Shown: positions 23,108 through 31,258, counted from the stretch's first letter. The stretch: 38,289 nt of DNA from Acidimicrobiaceae bacterium (GCA_009845995.1 VXYK01000065.1:1-38289); one strand, 5' to 3'. Numbers and translations: made by a program. Notes: generated by a model from the letters alone, not told the origin.

Positions 23108-24267
23108 GCGATCCGCTGAGCGCCTGGCACGCGGCATGCGAGCGATTGAAAGCCCTCGGGAAACAACTCACCGAGGCACCGTTCGCCGTCGACCCTGTAG
23201 GGCAACTCGAAGGTTTTGAACATCTCGCCGATCAACTCACGCTCTGGCTCGCCTGGGAAACGCTGCACGCGGATGCGACACGGCCCTTCTTTCATCGCCA
23301 CAACGACCTTGTCAGCCAATGGGGCGGACCCAACAACGACAACACCTACCGGCACGCTCGCATAGACCCCGACCGGCGCTACCGGATCGTCGGTCGCATG
23401 CATTCCTGTGAGGAGTTCCTGCTGGCAATCCGGGCGGGTTTCATGCACCGCCCGGTTTGGGGCACGGTGGCACAGCTCACCGCCACCGACCACGGAATCA
23501 ACGAGGGCGACGACTTCGAGCTGCTATTGGGCGGCGACAGCGAAGGCGCCGTTGAACTGCCAGACAGTGCGGTGATGGTCTCGATCCGCGAGTACTACTA
23601 CGACTGGCGACCCCTCGAACCGGCGACGTTCACCATCGAGTGCCTCGACCCGGAGCCGCCCGCGGCGCTCACCGCCGCTGCCTTCGAGACGCGGCTGGCC
23701 GAATCACTCACCGAGATCGAAGAGTCGATGAGCTACTGGAACGACTATCTGGCCACAAATCGGGCCCGGCGAACCGACAACTCGTTCGCCGATCGCACGG
23801 TCGATGTCGGCAAGGGGCTCGCGGCTGCCCGCTACGAGTTCTGTTTCTGGGACCTCGCAGCCGATGAAGCGCTGGTGATCGAGTGCGAGCAACCCGACGC
23901 CCGTTACTGGTCCGCACATCTCTACACCATGCACAACTTCGAACCGGTCGATCCGTACGGCCACATCAGCAGTCGCAATCAACGTCAAGTCGAGGTTTCT
24001 GCCGATGGCCGGGTGCGGTTCGTGCTGAGCAGCACCGATCCGGGTGTGCGCAACTGGCTCGACATCGCCGGCCGACGCATCGGCTTGTGCACTCTGCGCT
24101 GGTTCTGGCCCCACAGCGAGTCCCGGCCCGAGCCACTCACCACCGTCGTCGGTGTCAACGAAGTCCGCTCGCTCCTCCCCGCCGACACGGCGACCTTCAC
24201 CCCAGCCCAACGCCAAAGCGAGACCAACGCCCGCCAAGCCCACCTCCGCTGGCGCTTCCGAAGCTGA
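23104..24267 (+). CDS. DUF1214 domain protein
   Basis: This 387-residue protein has the DUF1214 signature in its last third: ARYWSAHLYTMHNFEPVDPY, then SADGRVRFVLSSTDPGVRNW, then LDIAGRRIGLCTLRWFWP. The middle includes EEFLLAIRAGFMHRPVWGTV and a YYYDWRPLEPATFTIE strand region. DUF1214 proteins, often with DUF1254, are widespread in actinomycetes near lipid, steroid or terpenoid catabolic genes. Their biochemical activity is not established. I start it at GTG 23104, which overlaps the SDR stop by four bases. The frame is open to a GTG at 23071, but that would give a 37-base overlap. It is convergent with the Doc toxin gene, 13 bp away. Confidence 0.8.
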   Translation: MSDPLSAWHAACERLKALGKQLTEAPFAVDPVGQLEGFEHLADQLTLWLAWETLHADATRPFFHRHNDLVSQWGGPNNDNTYRHARIDPDRRYRIVGRMHSCEEFLLAIRAGFMHRPVWGTVAQLTATDHGINEGDDFELLLGGDSEGAVELPDSAVMVSIREYYYDWRPLEPATFTIECLDPEPPAALTAAAFETRLAESLTEIEESMSYWNDYLATNRARRTDNSFADRTVDVGKGLAAARYEFCFWDLAADEALVIECEQPDARYWSAHLYTMHNFEPVDPYGHISSRNQRQVEVSADGRVRFVLSSTDPGVRNWLDIAGRRIGLCTLRWFWPHSESRPEPLTTVVGVNEVRSLLPADTATFTPAQRQSETNARQAHLRWRFRS

Positions 24268-24280
24268 ACCACGAGTCCTG

Positions 24281-24682
24281 TCAGGAAATGAAGCCGACTC
24301 GCTCCCGAAGCCATCCGGCAAGACCCTGTTCGTCCATTTCCCCGGCGGCGACCGCGAGCATCGTCCGTTCGGCGTCATCGACATCGGGAGGATCAGGATC
24401 CCAGACCCCATTGTTGCAATCGACGAATACGACCAGAGCGGCCCAGGCCGCTCGCTTGTTCCCGTCGGGCAGGGGATGGTTGCGAGCGAGCCTCCAACAC
24501 AGGACAGCGGCCTTGTCGAAAACGTCGGGATAGAATTCCTCATCTCCGAAGCCGGCCATCGGCGTGTGCAGGGCAGAGTCGGCCAAGTCGATGCGACCAG
24601 TCCTCGACAAGTCTTCCGCCGGAACACCGGTTACCTGCTCAGCAAGCCAAAGGTATTCAGCTAGGTTGAGATACCTCGTCAC
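24281..24682 (-). CDS. doc: Doc-type toxin (Fic/Doc family)
   Basis: This 133-residue Doc toxin begins YLNLAEYLWLAEQVTG, the usual Doc opening. The active site HPLPDGNKRAAW lies at about residues 69-80. It matches HxFx(D/N)GNKRxA with Leu in place of Phe. Doc kinases phosphorylate the translation factor EF-Tu and stop growth. Length and motif order are normal, and the C-terminal helix after DPDPPDVDDAERTMLAVAAG is present. Its ATG overlaps the antitoxin stop by four bases (24679-24682), the classical co-translated arrangement. It is convergent with the DUF1214 gene and interrupts an otherwise metabolic region, so it was probably acquired separately. Confidence 0.88.
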   Translation of the reverse strand: MTRYLNLAEYLWLAEQVTGVPAEDLSRTGRIDLADSALHTPMAGFGDEEFYPDVFDKAAVLCWRLARNHPLPDGNKRAAWAALVVFVDCNNGVWDPDPPDVDDAERTMLAVAAGEMDEQGLAGWLRERVGFIS

Positions 24683-24888
24683 TTGGCCAGGCGTTCAAGA
24701 AGCTCTCGGTCTCGTTCGATGAGCCGCTTCGCCCGAGCGGTGAAGTCTTCGTCAGCCCGCACACGTTTCAACTCCGCACGAAGCGAATCAACGATGAGTT
24801 GGTTCACACTTGATCCCCGGACGCGGGCCACCGCCTCGGCCGCGTCGGCCAGCTCATTCGGCAACCGCACAGTTGTTTGTTTTGTCAT
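24679..24888 (-). CDS. Ribbon-helix-helix antitoxin of the Doc toxin
   Basis: This 69-residue protein begins TKQTTVRLPNELADAAEAVA. That is the strand-helix start of a CopG/ribbon-helix-helix DNA-binding domain, with the second helix in SSVNQLIVDSLRAELKR. The charged C-terminal tail (FTARAKRLIERDRELLERLA) is the likely toxin-wrapping part. Doc is often paired with a Phd antitoxin; here the partner is ribbon-helix-helix instead, a pairing also seen in actinomycetes. A perfect 13-bp inverted repeat lies directly in front of its ATG. Antitoxin and repressor functions follow from the arrangement, not from a family named for this locus. Confidence 0.85.
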   Translation of the reverse strand: MTKQTTVRLPNELADAAEAVARVRGSSVNQLIVDSLRAELKRVRADEDFTARAKRLIERDRELLERLAK

Positions 24889-24918
24889 GACAGTATGATA
24901 TCACAATATCATACTGTC
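24889..24918. promoter_or_regulatory. Perfect 13-bp inverted repeat, toxin-antitoxin operator
   Basis: GACAGTATGATAT (24889-24901) and its exact reverse complement ATATCATACTGTC (24906-24918) flank a four-base CACA spacer. The repeat begins on the base after the antitoxin ATG. It also supplies -10-like TATGAT/TATCAT sequences. It is AT-rich against a GC-rich background. The position and symmetry are those of an autorepressed toxin-antitoxin promoter. Confidence 0.8.
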
Positions 24919-24994
24919 GCAACGCTTTGTCGGTTGCGGTGGGCGCTACAATCCATTACGAACTGGCCGTTTCATTGCCCTTCGACGCGAATGC

Positions 24995-25828
24995 TCAGGG
25001 TCGTAGCAGACCGCCGCCGTCGACGCTGATCGTCTGGCCGGTGACATAACGACTGCCTGGCGAGAGCAGAAACGCCACCGCGGGGGCGATGTCGGTCTCC
25101 GGGTCGCCGTCGCGGCCGATGGGGTGGTTGTCGTACATCGCTGCAAAGGCAGCCGCCCGCTGAGGATCCGACGCGGGATCGAGCCGATGAGCAACCGACG
25201 CCGGCAGCACGCAGTTGACGGTGATGCCGTCACGGCCCCACTCGTTCGCCGCGGTACGGGTCAGTGAGCGGATCGCCTCATTGGAAGCCGCATACGGTCC
25301 ATATCCGGCGGCCCCGGTGAAGCCCATCGAGGTGGCCATCGTGACGATCCGGCCAAAACCGGCTTCGCGCATGTGCGGATACACAGCCTGCATGGCCCAG
25401 AGAGTTCCTTTGGGGCCGGTGTTGTACAGCAGGTCCATGTCGGACTCGTTCACGTCTATCAGCGGCGTGGTCGGGCGAAAGCTCTGAGCGTTGGCGACCA
25501 GACCGTCAACTCGCCCCCAGCGCTCAACAACATCCGCGACCAACTCGGCGGTGGCGTCGGCGTCTGCGGCGTTGACGGATCGAGCGAGGTGGTCGATGCC
25601 CAGGCCCGCCAACTCGGCGCTGGCGGCGGTGACGCCGGCCTCCTTTCGTCCGGTGACCGCAACCCGGGCCCCGCAACCGCCGAGATAACGGGCCAATCCA
25701 ATCCCGATCCCCTTGGTGCCCCCAGTGATTACGACGACCCGTCCCGCAAGATCCCCGTCGCCGGCCTCGAAGGCGCCTGCTGAATCGAAATCGCCGCTGT
25801 CGGTCACGTCGCGTATCGTAACTCCCAT
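24995..25828 (-). CDS. Short-chain dehydrogenase/reductase
   Basis: This is a 277-residue classical SDR. The cofactor loop is VVITGGTKGIGIGLA. ANAQS replaces the usual NNAG strand motif. The catalytic Ser is in TMATSMGFTG, with YAASNEAIRSL where most members have YxxxK: the active-site Lys is Asn, which is odd and may mean altered or lost activity. The closing VTGQTISVDGGGLLRP is standard. About 28 residues precede the first strand, so the real start may be GTG 25810 rather than ATG 25828. If ATG 25828 is right, it interlocks with the divergent sulfotransferase start on one CCATGG. The substrate is unknown; the neighbourhood suggests acyl or alcohol metabolism. Confidence 0.8.
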   Translation of the reverse strand: MGVTIRDVTDSGDFDSAGAFEAGDGDLAGRVVVITGGTKGIGIGLARYLGGCGARVAVTGRKEAGVTAASAELAGLGIDHLARSVNAADADATAELVADVVERWGRVDGLVANAQSFRPTTPLIDVNESDMDLLYNTGPKGTLWAMQAVYPHMREAGFGRIVTMATSMGFTGAAGYGPYAASNEAIRSLTRTAANEWGRDGITVNCVLPASVAHRLDPASDPQRAAAFAAMYDNHPIGRDGDPETDIAPAVAFLLSPGSRYVTGQTISVDGGGLLRP

Positions 25829-27053
25829 GGCATGGTCGGTGGCTCCACAAGCATCGTGGGATGCCGAAGCCAACCGCGGCGAACGCCCCGAGTTCCGCCC
25901 GATCCCGGGACCGTTCAACGCCGCCGCGCTGATCGAAGATGCGCTTGAGCGTTCCCAAATCGCCGACGAATTCGCCGACGACGACTTCGTCGAACCGCTC
26001 GGCATCTTCTGTCAGGCCCTCGAAGAAACGGCCCGGCTCACTCCCCTGGGCCGCTGGGCCACACAGCGATACCTCAGGCGGCTGCTTAACGTGCGACTCG
26101 AACTGGAAGCTCACGAAGCTGCCCATCCAGCACTGGCCGACGAGGCCATTGTCGAGCCGATCTTCGTCATCGGCCCGCCCCGCAGCGGCACCACCGTGCT
26201 GCACCGGCATCTCGGGGCCGTTGCGGGCCATCGAGTGTCGAGGGGATGGGAGTTCACGCGTCCACTTCCACCACCGGACCCCGAGACCTACGAACACGAC
26301 CCGAGAATCCTCGAGACTGCCGACGAATTGGAGTTCCCTCAGGCAGTCGCGACCGGGCTTCGCTCCATCCACACCTACTCCGCGCAGATGCCCAAGGAGT
26401 GTCTGTCGGCGATGTCGTTCGCAACGCGCACAGAGGAGTTCATCAGCCGCTACAACGTGCCCTCCTACGTCGACTGGTTGCGGACCTGTGACATGGCCCC
26501 TGCGTACGCAATGCACCGCCGCGTCCTGCGCGTACTGCAACAGCGGATGCCGCCGGCCCGCTGGGTCCTCAAGTCCCCGGTTCACCTCCAGGCAGTGCCG
26601 ACCCTCGTCGCCACCTACCCCGACGCCTCGTTCGTCGTCACCCATCGCGAACCGGCACAGTTTCTCGCTTCGGTGTCGAGCCTGGTGGCGACGCTGCGAT
26701 CCGCCTTCAGCAGCTCGGTCGACGTTGTTTCGATCGGTCGCTACCACCAGTCGCTCTACCAACGCAGCCTCAACACCCTTGTGGACCATGTGGATCGGAA
26801 TGTCCTGCCACCCGATCGCACCGTCCACGTTTCGTTCAAGGACCTGGTGGCCGACACTCCCGCAACTGTCGCCTCGATCTGTGAGAGAATTGGTGTCGAT
26901 CCCACCGCTGGCCGGCTCTCGAGCAACATCGTCGCCAAAGAAGTGCGCGAGGACGCCGCAGGAGCGCACAAATACCAACCGAGCGACTTCGGTCTGGACA
27001 ACACCGACATATCGCGGTCCTTCGAACGTTACCGGACCCGCTTCATCGACTAG
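25827..27053 (+). CDS. Sulfotransferase family protein (PF13469-like)
   Basis: This protein has 408 residues from ATG 25827. The PAPS-binding loop FVIGPPRSGTTVLHRHL lies about residue 113 on. The 3'-phosphate-binding part is seen in SFVVTHREPAQFLASVSSLV and the later KEVREDAAGAHKYQPSD region. Actinobacterial members of this group are numerous in genomes rich in lipid catabolism, and most have no known acceptor; sulfation of a lipid or sterol is a reasonable guess only. The frame is open another 38 codons upstream, but that part is antisense to the SDR and lacks family similarity. The gene sits 132 bp before the acyl-CoA dehydrogenase, and transcription may continue into it. Confidence 0.85.
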   Translation: MAWSVAPQASWDAEANRGERPEFRPIPGPFNAAALIEDALERSQIADEFADDDFVEPLGIFCQALEETARLTPLGRWATQRYLRRLLNVRLELEAHEAAHPALADEAIVEPIFVIGPPRSGTTVLHRHLGAVAGHRVSRGWEFTRPLPPPDPETYEHDPRILETADELEFPQAVATGLRSIHTYSAQMPKECLSAMSFATRTEEFISRYNVPSYVDWLRTCDMAPAYAMHRRVLRVLQQRMPPARWVLKSPVHLQAVPTLVATYPDASFVVTHREPAQFLASVSSLVATLRSAFSSSVDVVSIGRYHQSLYQRSLNTLVDHVDRNVLPPDRTVHVSFKDLVADTPATVASICERIGVDPTAGRLSSNIVAKEVREDAAGAHKYQPSDFGLDNTDISRSFERYRTRFID

Positions 27054-27071
27054 CCCGGCAACTAGCCCGGC
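27049..27071 (+). repeat. Short tandem repeat over the sulfotransferase stop
   Basis: ACTAGCCCGGC occurs at 27049-27059 and 27061-27071, a 12-bp tandem duplication. It carries a second in-frame TAG 12 bases after the first. It is probably a slippage product that happens to back up the stop codon. Confidence 0.5.
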
Positions 27072-27171
27072 GAGCACCGGTCCAGCGAAATCGATCAGGC
27101 TCGAAAAGGCTCGGATCGGCAACTCGCGGTAATGTCCGCTGCTGACGCAGCGCTGCCGACGCCCCAGCGCG

Positions 27172-27177
27172 AGGAGG
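27172..27177 (+). promoter_or_regulatory. Strong ribosome-binding site deciding the dehydrogenase start
   Basis: AGGAGG lies eight bases before ATG 27186. It fixes that codon as the start instead of ATG 27132, which has no such site. Confidence 0.75.
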
Positions 27178-27185
27178 TCCGCACA

Positions 27186-28496
27186 ATGGCCATCGACTTT
27201 GAAGTTGAACCCGAGTTCCAAGAAAAACTCGACTGGATCGAAGAGTTCGTCAAGACAGAAGTCGAACCCCTCGACCTCTATTTCCGCGGTGAAGCGTCAC
27301 CGTACGACAAGAAGAACGAAACCGCCCAAGCTCTGGTTCGACCGCTGCAGAAACAGGTGCAAGAAAAAGAACTGTGGGCCTGCCACATCGGCCCGGAACT
27401 CGGCGGGCGCGGCTACGGGCAGGTGAAGCTGGCGCTGATGAACGAGATCCTCGGCCGGTCGAGCTGGGCGCCCTCGGTGTTCGGCTGTCAGGCACCCGAT
27501 TCCGGCAACGCCGAGGTCCTCGCCCACTACGGCACAGACGAGCAGAAGCGTCGCTACCTCGAACCGCTGCTGCGCAGCGAGATCTCCACCACATATGCGA
27601 TGACCGAGCCTCAAGCCGGGTCCGACCCGAGCTACTTCACCTGCAGTGCCCGCAGAGACGGTGACGAGTGGGTCATCAACGGCGAGAAATGGTTCGCTTC
27701 GAACTACAAGTTCGCCGACTTCCTCATCGCCATGGTGATCACGAACCCCGATGTGCCGGTTTACAAGGGTTCGTCGATGATGCTCGTTCCCCACGGGGTT
27801 GAAGGCCTCGAGCTGGTGCGCAACAGCCATGTCGGCGGTGGCGCATCGGCCGACAGCGCAGGTCACGCCTACCTGCGTTTCAACGATGTGCGGGTGCCCG
27901 CCGAGAACCTTCTCGGCGACGAGGGCAGCGGTTTCAAGATCGCCCAGACCCGACTCGGCGGCGGGCGGGTCCATCACGGCATGCGTTCGGTCGGCATGGC
28001 ACAGCGCGCGCTCGACATGATGTGCGAACGAGTGCTCTCGCGAGAGACGAAAGGGTCGCTGATCGCGGAGAAGCAGTCGATTCAACATTGGGTGGCGGAC
28101 TCTTGGATCCAGATTCAGCAGTTCCGGCTTCAGGTCTTGCACACCGCCTGGCTGATCGACAAGGAGGGCGACTACGCCAAGATCCGCCAACACATCGCCG
28201 GAGTCAAGGTCGCGACACCCAAGGTGTTGATGGACGTGGTCTACCGGGCACTGCACTCCCACGGTTCTCTCGGCGTGACCGACGAGATGCCCTTGGCCAA
28301 CATGTGGATGGCTGTGCCCGTCATGGGAATCGCCGATGGACCCACCGAGGTGCACAAGAACACCATTGCCAAAACCGTCCTGAAGCAGTACAAACCGCAC
28401 GACGGGCTGTGGCCCTCAGCTCATATTCCCAGCCTCATGCAGGGTGCCCGAGCTCACATCGAAGCCCGAATCGAAAACGAAATAGCCAATCTGTGA
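27186..28496 (+). CDS. Acyl-CoA dehydrogenase, ACAD10/11-like
   Basis: This 436-residue flavoenzyme should carry out the first oxidation step of acyl-CoA breakdown. FAD- and substrate-binding blocks are visible: TYAMTEPQAGSDPSYFTCSA, GEKWFASNYKFADFLIAMV, and FNDVRVPAENLLGDEGSGF. The segment LGGGRVHHGMRSVGMAQRAL and the late IADGPTEVHKNTIA match the ACAD10/11 branch, whose members handle branched or 4-hydroxy acyl-CoAs. The start is set by an AGGAGG site. The stop overlaps the GTG of the MaoC gene (28493-28496), so the two products are probably used in succession: dehydrogenation, then hydration. The first 25 residues (FEVEPEFQEKLDWIEEFVKT) are the normal N-terminal helix. Confidence 0.92.
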   Translation: MAIDFEVEPEFQEKLDWIEEFVKTEVEPLDLYFRGEASPYDKKNETAQALVRPLQKQVQEKELWACHIGPELGGRGYGQVKLALMNEILGRSSWAPSVFGCQAPDSGNAEVLAHYGTDEQKRRYLEPLLRSEISTTYAMTEPQAGSDPSYFTCSARRDGDEWVINGEKWFASNYKFADFLIAMVITNPDVPVYKGSSMMLVPHGVEGLELVRNSHVGGGASADSAGHAYLRFNDVRVPAENLLGDEGSGFKIAQTRLGGGRVHHGMRSVGMAQRALDMMCERVLSRETKGSLIAEKQSIQHWVADSWIQIQQFRLQVLHTAWLIDKEGDYAKIRQHIAGVKVATPKVLMDVVYRALHSHGSLGVTDEMPLANMWMAVPVMGIADGPTEVHKNTIAKTVLKQYKPHDGLWPSAHIPSLMQGARAHIEARIENEIANL

Positions 28497-29491
28497 TCCC
28501 TCTCGACGGCCCGTTCTATGACCAACTCGCTGTCGGTCAGGAGTTGCCGCGCCAACCTTCGGTGACCATCGACGACGGCGTCGCCGCTCTTTATCAGTCG
28601 CTGTTAGGCGAACGTTTGGCGACGGTGCTCGATGACCGGATGAGCCGGGCCGTCACCTCCGCGGAGGGTCGACTGGCGAGTCCAGGATTGGTGATGCAGT
28701 TCTCCATCGGCCAGAGCACCACGGTCAGCCGTCGGGCCATCGCAAACCTGTTCTACCGCGACGTGCACCTGCTGCGTCCGGTGATGATCGACGACTCACT
28801 GGAGACTTCGGTTACTGTTGCGGGCCTCGCCGACGGTTCGCACCAACCGGGCCGTGCACGGCGCGGCAAGGTGCTCATCGACGTCGTCACCTATGCCAAC
28901 GGCGAGCCCGCGGTGGTCTACCAGCGTTGCCCGATGCTCCCCCAACTCGACGACGATGCAGTGCCCGGCCATGCCGACGACCTGGGCACAACCGGCGATC
29001 TCGACCTCGGTTCCTACGCCGAGTTGGTTCCGGACTGGGACCTTGCCGCCCTTGGGCCACCGACCGACTGGCCTGTCAACGAGACGATCACCGATCCGAC
29101 TAGGGACGTGATCGCCGACGCCACCACACTGGTGCGCCTTACCCACAACCTGGCGATGATCCACCGTGACGCCGAAGAGTCTCCGTATCCACAGCGGCTG
29201 GTCTACGGCGGTCACGTGGTGGGACTCGCCCAAGCGTCGTTGTCGCGGGTGTTGCCGGGCATGGCCACCGTTGTCGGCTGGCACGAATGCGACCACACCG
29301 GGCCGGCGTTCGAAGGTGACCTTCTGTCGTTCCGCCACACGCTGCTCGACGTCACGCCAGCCCAAGGCGGTCGGGCCTTTGCGGTGCAGGTCGAAGGCAT
29401 CGCTCAGCGCCAAGACACCGAAGGGTTGCCGACAACCGGCAGCGACGGCACGAAGATCCTCGACTGGACCGTGATCGCCGCCGCACCCTAA
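28493..29491 (+). CDS. MaoC-like double-hotdog hydratase
   Basis: This 332-residue protein has two hotdog halves. The first starts FYDQLAVGQELPRQPSVTID, and the second ends at residues about 200-330 with LTHNLAMIHRDAEESPYPQR and LVYGGHVVGLAQASLSRVLP. The H-R-D and YGGH blocks are the usual MaoC/hydratase-2 active-site neighbourhood. Enoyl-CoA or mesaconyl-type hydration is therefore expected, but the exact substrate is open. The start GTG 28493 shares GTGA with the dehydrogenase stop. The frame is open further upstream only because it is antiphase to that gene. It is convergent with the restriction gene, with 25 bp between the stops. Confidence 0.82.
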   Translation: MIPLDGPFYDQLAVGQELPRQPSVTIDDGVAALYQSLLGERLATVLDDRMSRAVTSAEGRLASPGLVMQFSIGQSTTVSRRAIANLFYRDVHLLRPVMIDDSLETSVTVAGLADGSHQPGRARRGKVLIDVVTYANGEPAVVYQRCPMLPQLDDDAVPGHADDLGTTGDLDLGSYAELVPDWDLAALGPPTDWPVNETITDPTRDVIADATTLVRLTHNLAMIHRDAEESPYPQRLVYGGHVVGLAQASLSRVLPGMATVVGWHECDHTGPAFEGDLLSFRHTLLDVTPAQGGRAFAVQVEGIAQRQDTEGLPTTGSDGTKILDWTVIAAAP

Positions 29492-29516
29492 GCGGTCCGA
29501 ACACTGATCGTACCGA

Positions 29517-30278
29517 TCAGGTGAGTTCCCATTCAGCGTGCACATCGCAAGCTGCCAGCAGTATCTGCTTTACCGTGATCTTGGCGTCAGATCTGTCGAG
29601 CGACACACGAGCCGCAACCGCATGACCGCCATAGGCACAATCGATAGTGGGGCCGTCAGCCTTGAACGCCGACACCTTGGCATTGGCGAGCGAAGTGAAG
29701 ATCGCGCTCGGAATCTCAAGGAGTTGATAGCAAGCGGGGATGCTGCTCGGGCCGGAGCGGAACGCTCTCAGCATCACGATCGAATCAACAGCGTTACGGT
29801 ATTCGTCGAATAGTCTCAGCGTCTCAGTTCTCCGATCACGCGCAGACCTGACGTCCTGGATCCATGCCGCTTCGGTGAGCTTCGAGATGTGGACGGAGGT
29901 CTTCGATAGGTTCCGCGTCGCGGTCGATTTAAGCGACAGTTTCCTTGATGACCCGTTAGCCGTGTGGACCGTGAGGTCAACAAAACGCTGCGGCGCTGAG
30001 CCCTGCGGATCGACCTTCCAGCCCACTGCTTCACAAGCGCTGCGAAATCCAGTTTCGAAGCTCAACAACCCCAACGGTTCAACTGTGTGACCATGGTGAG
30101 CGGAAATCACCAACCCGAAGTACTCGATCCAATCGGCCTCCGAAGTGATCCAAGTCTGTTTCGACGCAAGCTGCGGCTGAGGCGGGTTGGACATCGAGTC
30201 GACCATGCGAGCAACGAACCGAACGCCCATTGGCGAGAGCTTGTCAATTTGCCGTTTGACGGCTTCGCGATCGCTCAC
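29517..30278 (-). CDS. Probable type II restriction endonuclease
   Basis: This 253-residue protein has no family I can name. It is called by position: its ATG overlaps the methyltransferase stop by four bases. The sequence is compatible with a PD-(D/E)XK core: PQRFVDLTVHTANGSSRKLS, followed by LKSTATRNL, gives an Asp strand and a downstream S-L-K in place of E-x-K. A helix with many basic residues (IQDVRSARDRRTETLRLFDE) follows. The N-terminal 80 residues are mostly helical and include WIEYFGLVISAHHGHTV. Restriction enzymes diverge fast, so lack of similarity is normal. The recognition sequence cannot be read from this. A non-nuclease accessory protein is the main alternative. Confidence 0.6.
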   Translation of the reverse strand: MSDREAVKRQIDKLSPMGVRFVARMVDSMSNPPQPQLASKQTWITSEADWIEYFGLVISAHHGHTVEPLGLLSFETGFRSACEAVGWKVDPQGSAPQRFVDLTVHTANGSSRKLSLKSTATRNLSKTSVHISKLTEAAWIQDVRSARDRRTETLRLFDEYRNAVDSIVMLRAFRSGPSSIPACYQLLEIPSAIFTSLANAKVSAFKADGPTIDCAYGGHAVAARVSLDRSDAKITVKQILLAACDVHAEWELT

Positions 30279-31237
30279 GACGCCAAGCGACGTTCGATGA
30301 GGTCAACGAATCCCGGGTTGAGTTCGATACCGACCCAGCGACGTTTGAGCTTTCGGGCCGCTATTAGCGTCGTGCCGGACCCCGCGTAGGGATCAAGCAC
30401 GATGTCGCCGGGTTCGCTGGTGATGCTCACGCACTGAGTAGCCAGCGTCATCGGCATCACCGCAGGGTGGTCGTCCACTCCGCTGTCACTGCGACGGCGA
30501 GGCTCAGTATTGACATCCCATACCGTGCGCAACCTTCGCCCGTTCGGTCCCCGAACGGCGTCCGTGTCGTAATAGTATCTCTCGCTCTTGGACAGCAGGA
30601 AAACCGTCTCATGAGCCTTGGTCGGACGATCGCGGACTGACTCGGGATGCGCGTTCGGTTTGTTCCAGATGACTTCCGAGCGCAACCACCACCCCGCGTC
30701 TTGCAACGCGAACGCTAGACGCCAGGGCACCCCGATCAGATCCTTGGGCTTCAAGCCCTCTGGGGTCGCCGGACGCACATTCATCGCCCGCGCACGGTTT
30801 TTTCGGTCAGGCGCTCGATACCGGCGGTTACCCGATGTGTAACTGTCACCCACGTTGAGCCACACAGTGCCATCGTCGCTAAGCACGCGGCGCACCTTGT
30901 CGAAGGTCGCCACAATGCTCTTGACGTAATCACCCAGAGCATCGTCGCGTCCGATTTGATCCTCCATGTCGTAGTCACGCAACGACCAGTACGGCGGCGA
31001 AGTAACCACCGTGCGAACGCTGCGATCCGGCAACAGATCCAGGCCGGCTGAGGCCGTCCCGCATACCAGCAGAGACTCTCCCAATTCACCCAGCGGCGAC
31101 CCGTCATCCGCGCTCACCCGCCGATACGGATACTCCGAGCCAAATCCAGGTAACGGCGCCATCGGAACAAACGTTACATCGCGCTGCCCCCTCGGCGGGC
31201 GATCCCTTTCACTGGGTCGAGGCAAATTCTCGTTCAT
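30275..31237 (-). CDS. Site-specific DNA methyltransferase, beta class (SPPYW)
   Basis: This 320-residue methyltransferase has permuted (beta) motif order. The catalytic block TSPPYWSLRDY lies near residues 79-89 and the SAM-binding block LDPYAGSGTTLIAARKL near 284-300. A middle stretch DLIGVPWRLAFALQDAGWWL and SEVIWNKPNAHPESV is typical of this group. SPPYW is usual for N4-cytosine enzymes, although N6-adenine members exist. I start it at ATG 31237; the longer frame to 31432 runs into the giant surface-protein gene and lacks family similarity. It precedes and overlaps the putative endonuclease, forming a type II restriction-modification pair. No separate controller gene is seen, but a perfect palindrome sits five bases upstream. 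Confidence 0.9.
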   Translation of the reverse strand: MNENLPRPSERDRPPRGQRDVTFVPMAPLPGFGSEYPYRRVSADDGSPLGELGESLLVCGTASAGLDLLPDRSVRTVVTSPPYWSLRDYDMEDQIGRDDALGDYVKSIVATFDKVRRVLSDDGTVWLNVGDSYTSGNRRYRAPDRKNRARAMNVRPATPEGLKPKDLIGVPWRLAFALQDAGWWLRSEVIWNKPNAHPESVRDRPTKAHETVFLLSKSERYYYDTDAVRGPNGRRLRTVWDVNTEPRRRSDSGVDDHPAVMPMTLATQCVSITSEPGDIVLDPYAGSGTTLIAARKLKRRWVGIELNPGFVDLIERRLAS

Positions 31238-31241
31238 GAAA

Positions 31242-31258
31242 TCGACCCTATGGGTCGA
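31242..31258. promoter_or_regulatory. Perfect palindrome upstream of the methyltransferase
   Basis: TCGACCC (31242-31248) and GGGTCGA (31252-31258) surround a three-base TAT. A further GGGTCGA copy lies at 31214-31220 inside the gene start. The dyad abuts the methyltransferase ATG at 31237 and could be its own operator or a methylated site controlling expression. It could also act as a small hairpin in the 71-bp gap after the surface-protein gene. Confidence 0.55.

Noticed and set aside
25524..27221. A 565-codon open frame antisense to the sulfotransferase
   Set aside because: It has no recognisable domain and lies opposite a gene with clear PAPS-binding motifs, so it is a GC-driven shadow.
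27297..28400. A 367-codon open frame antisense to the acyl-CoA dehydrogenase
   Set aside because: It mirrors a conserved enzyme and shows no family pattern of its own.
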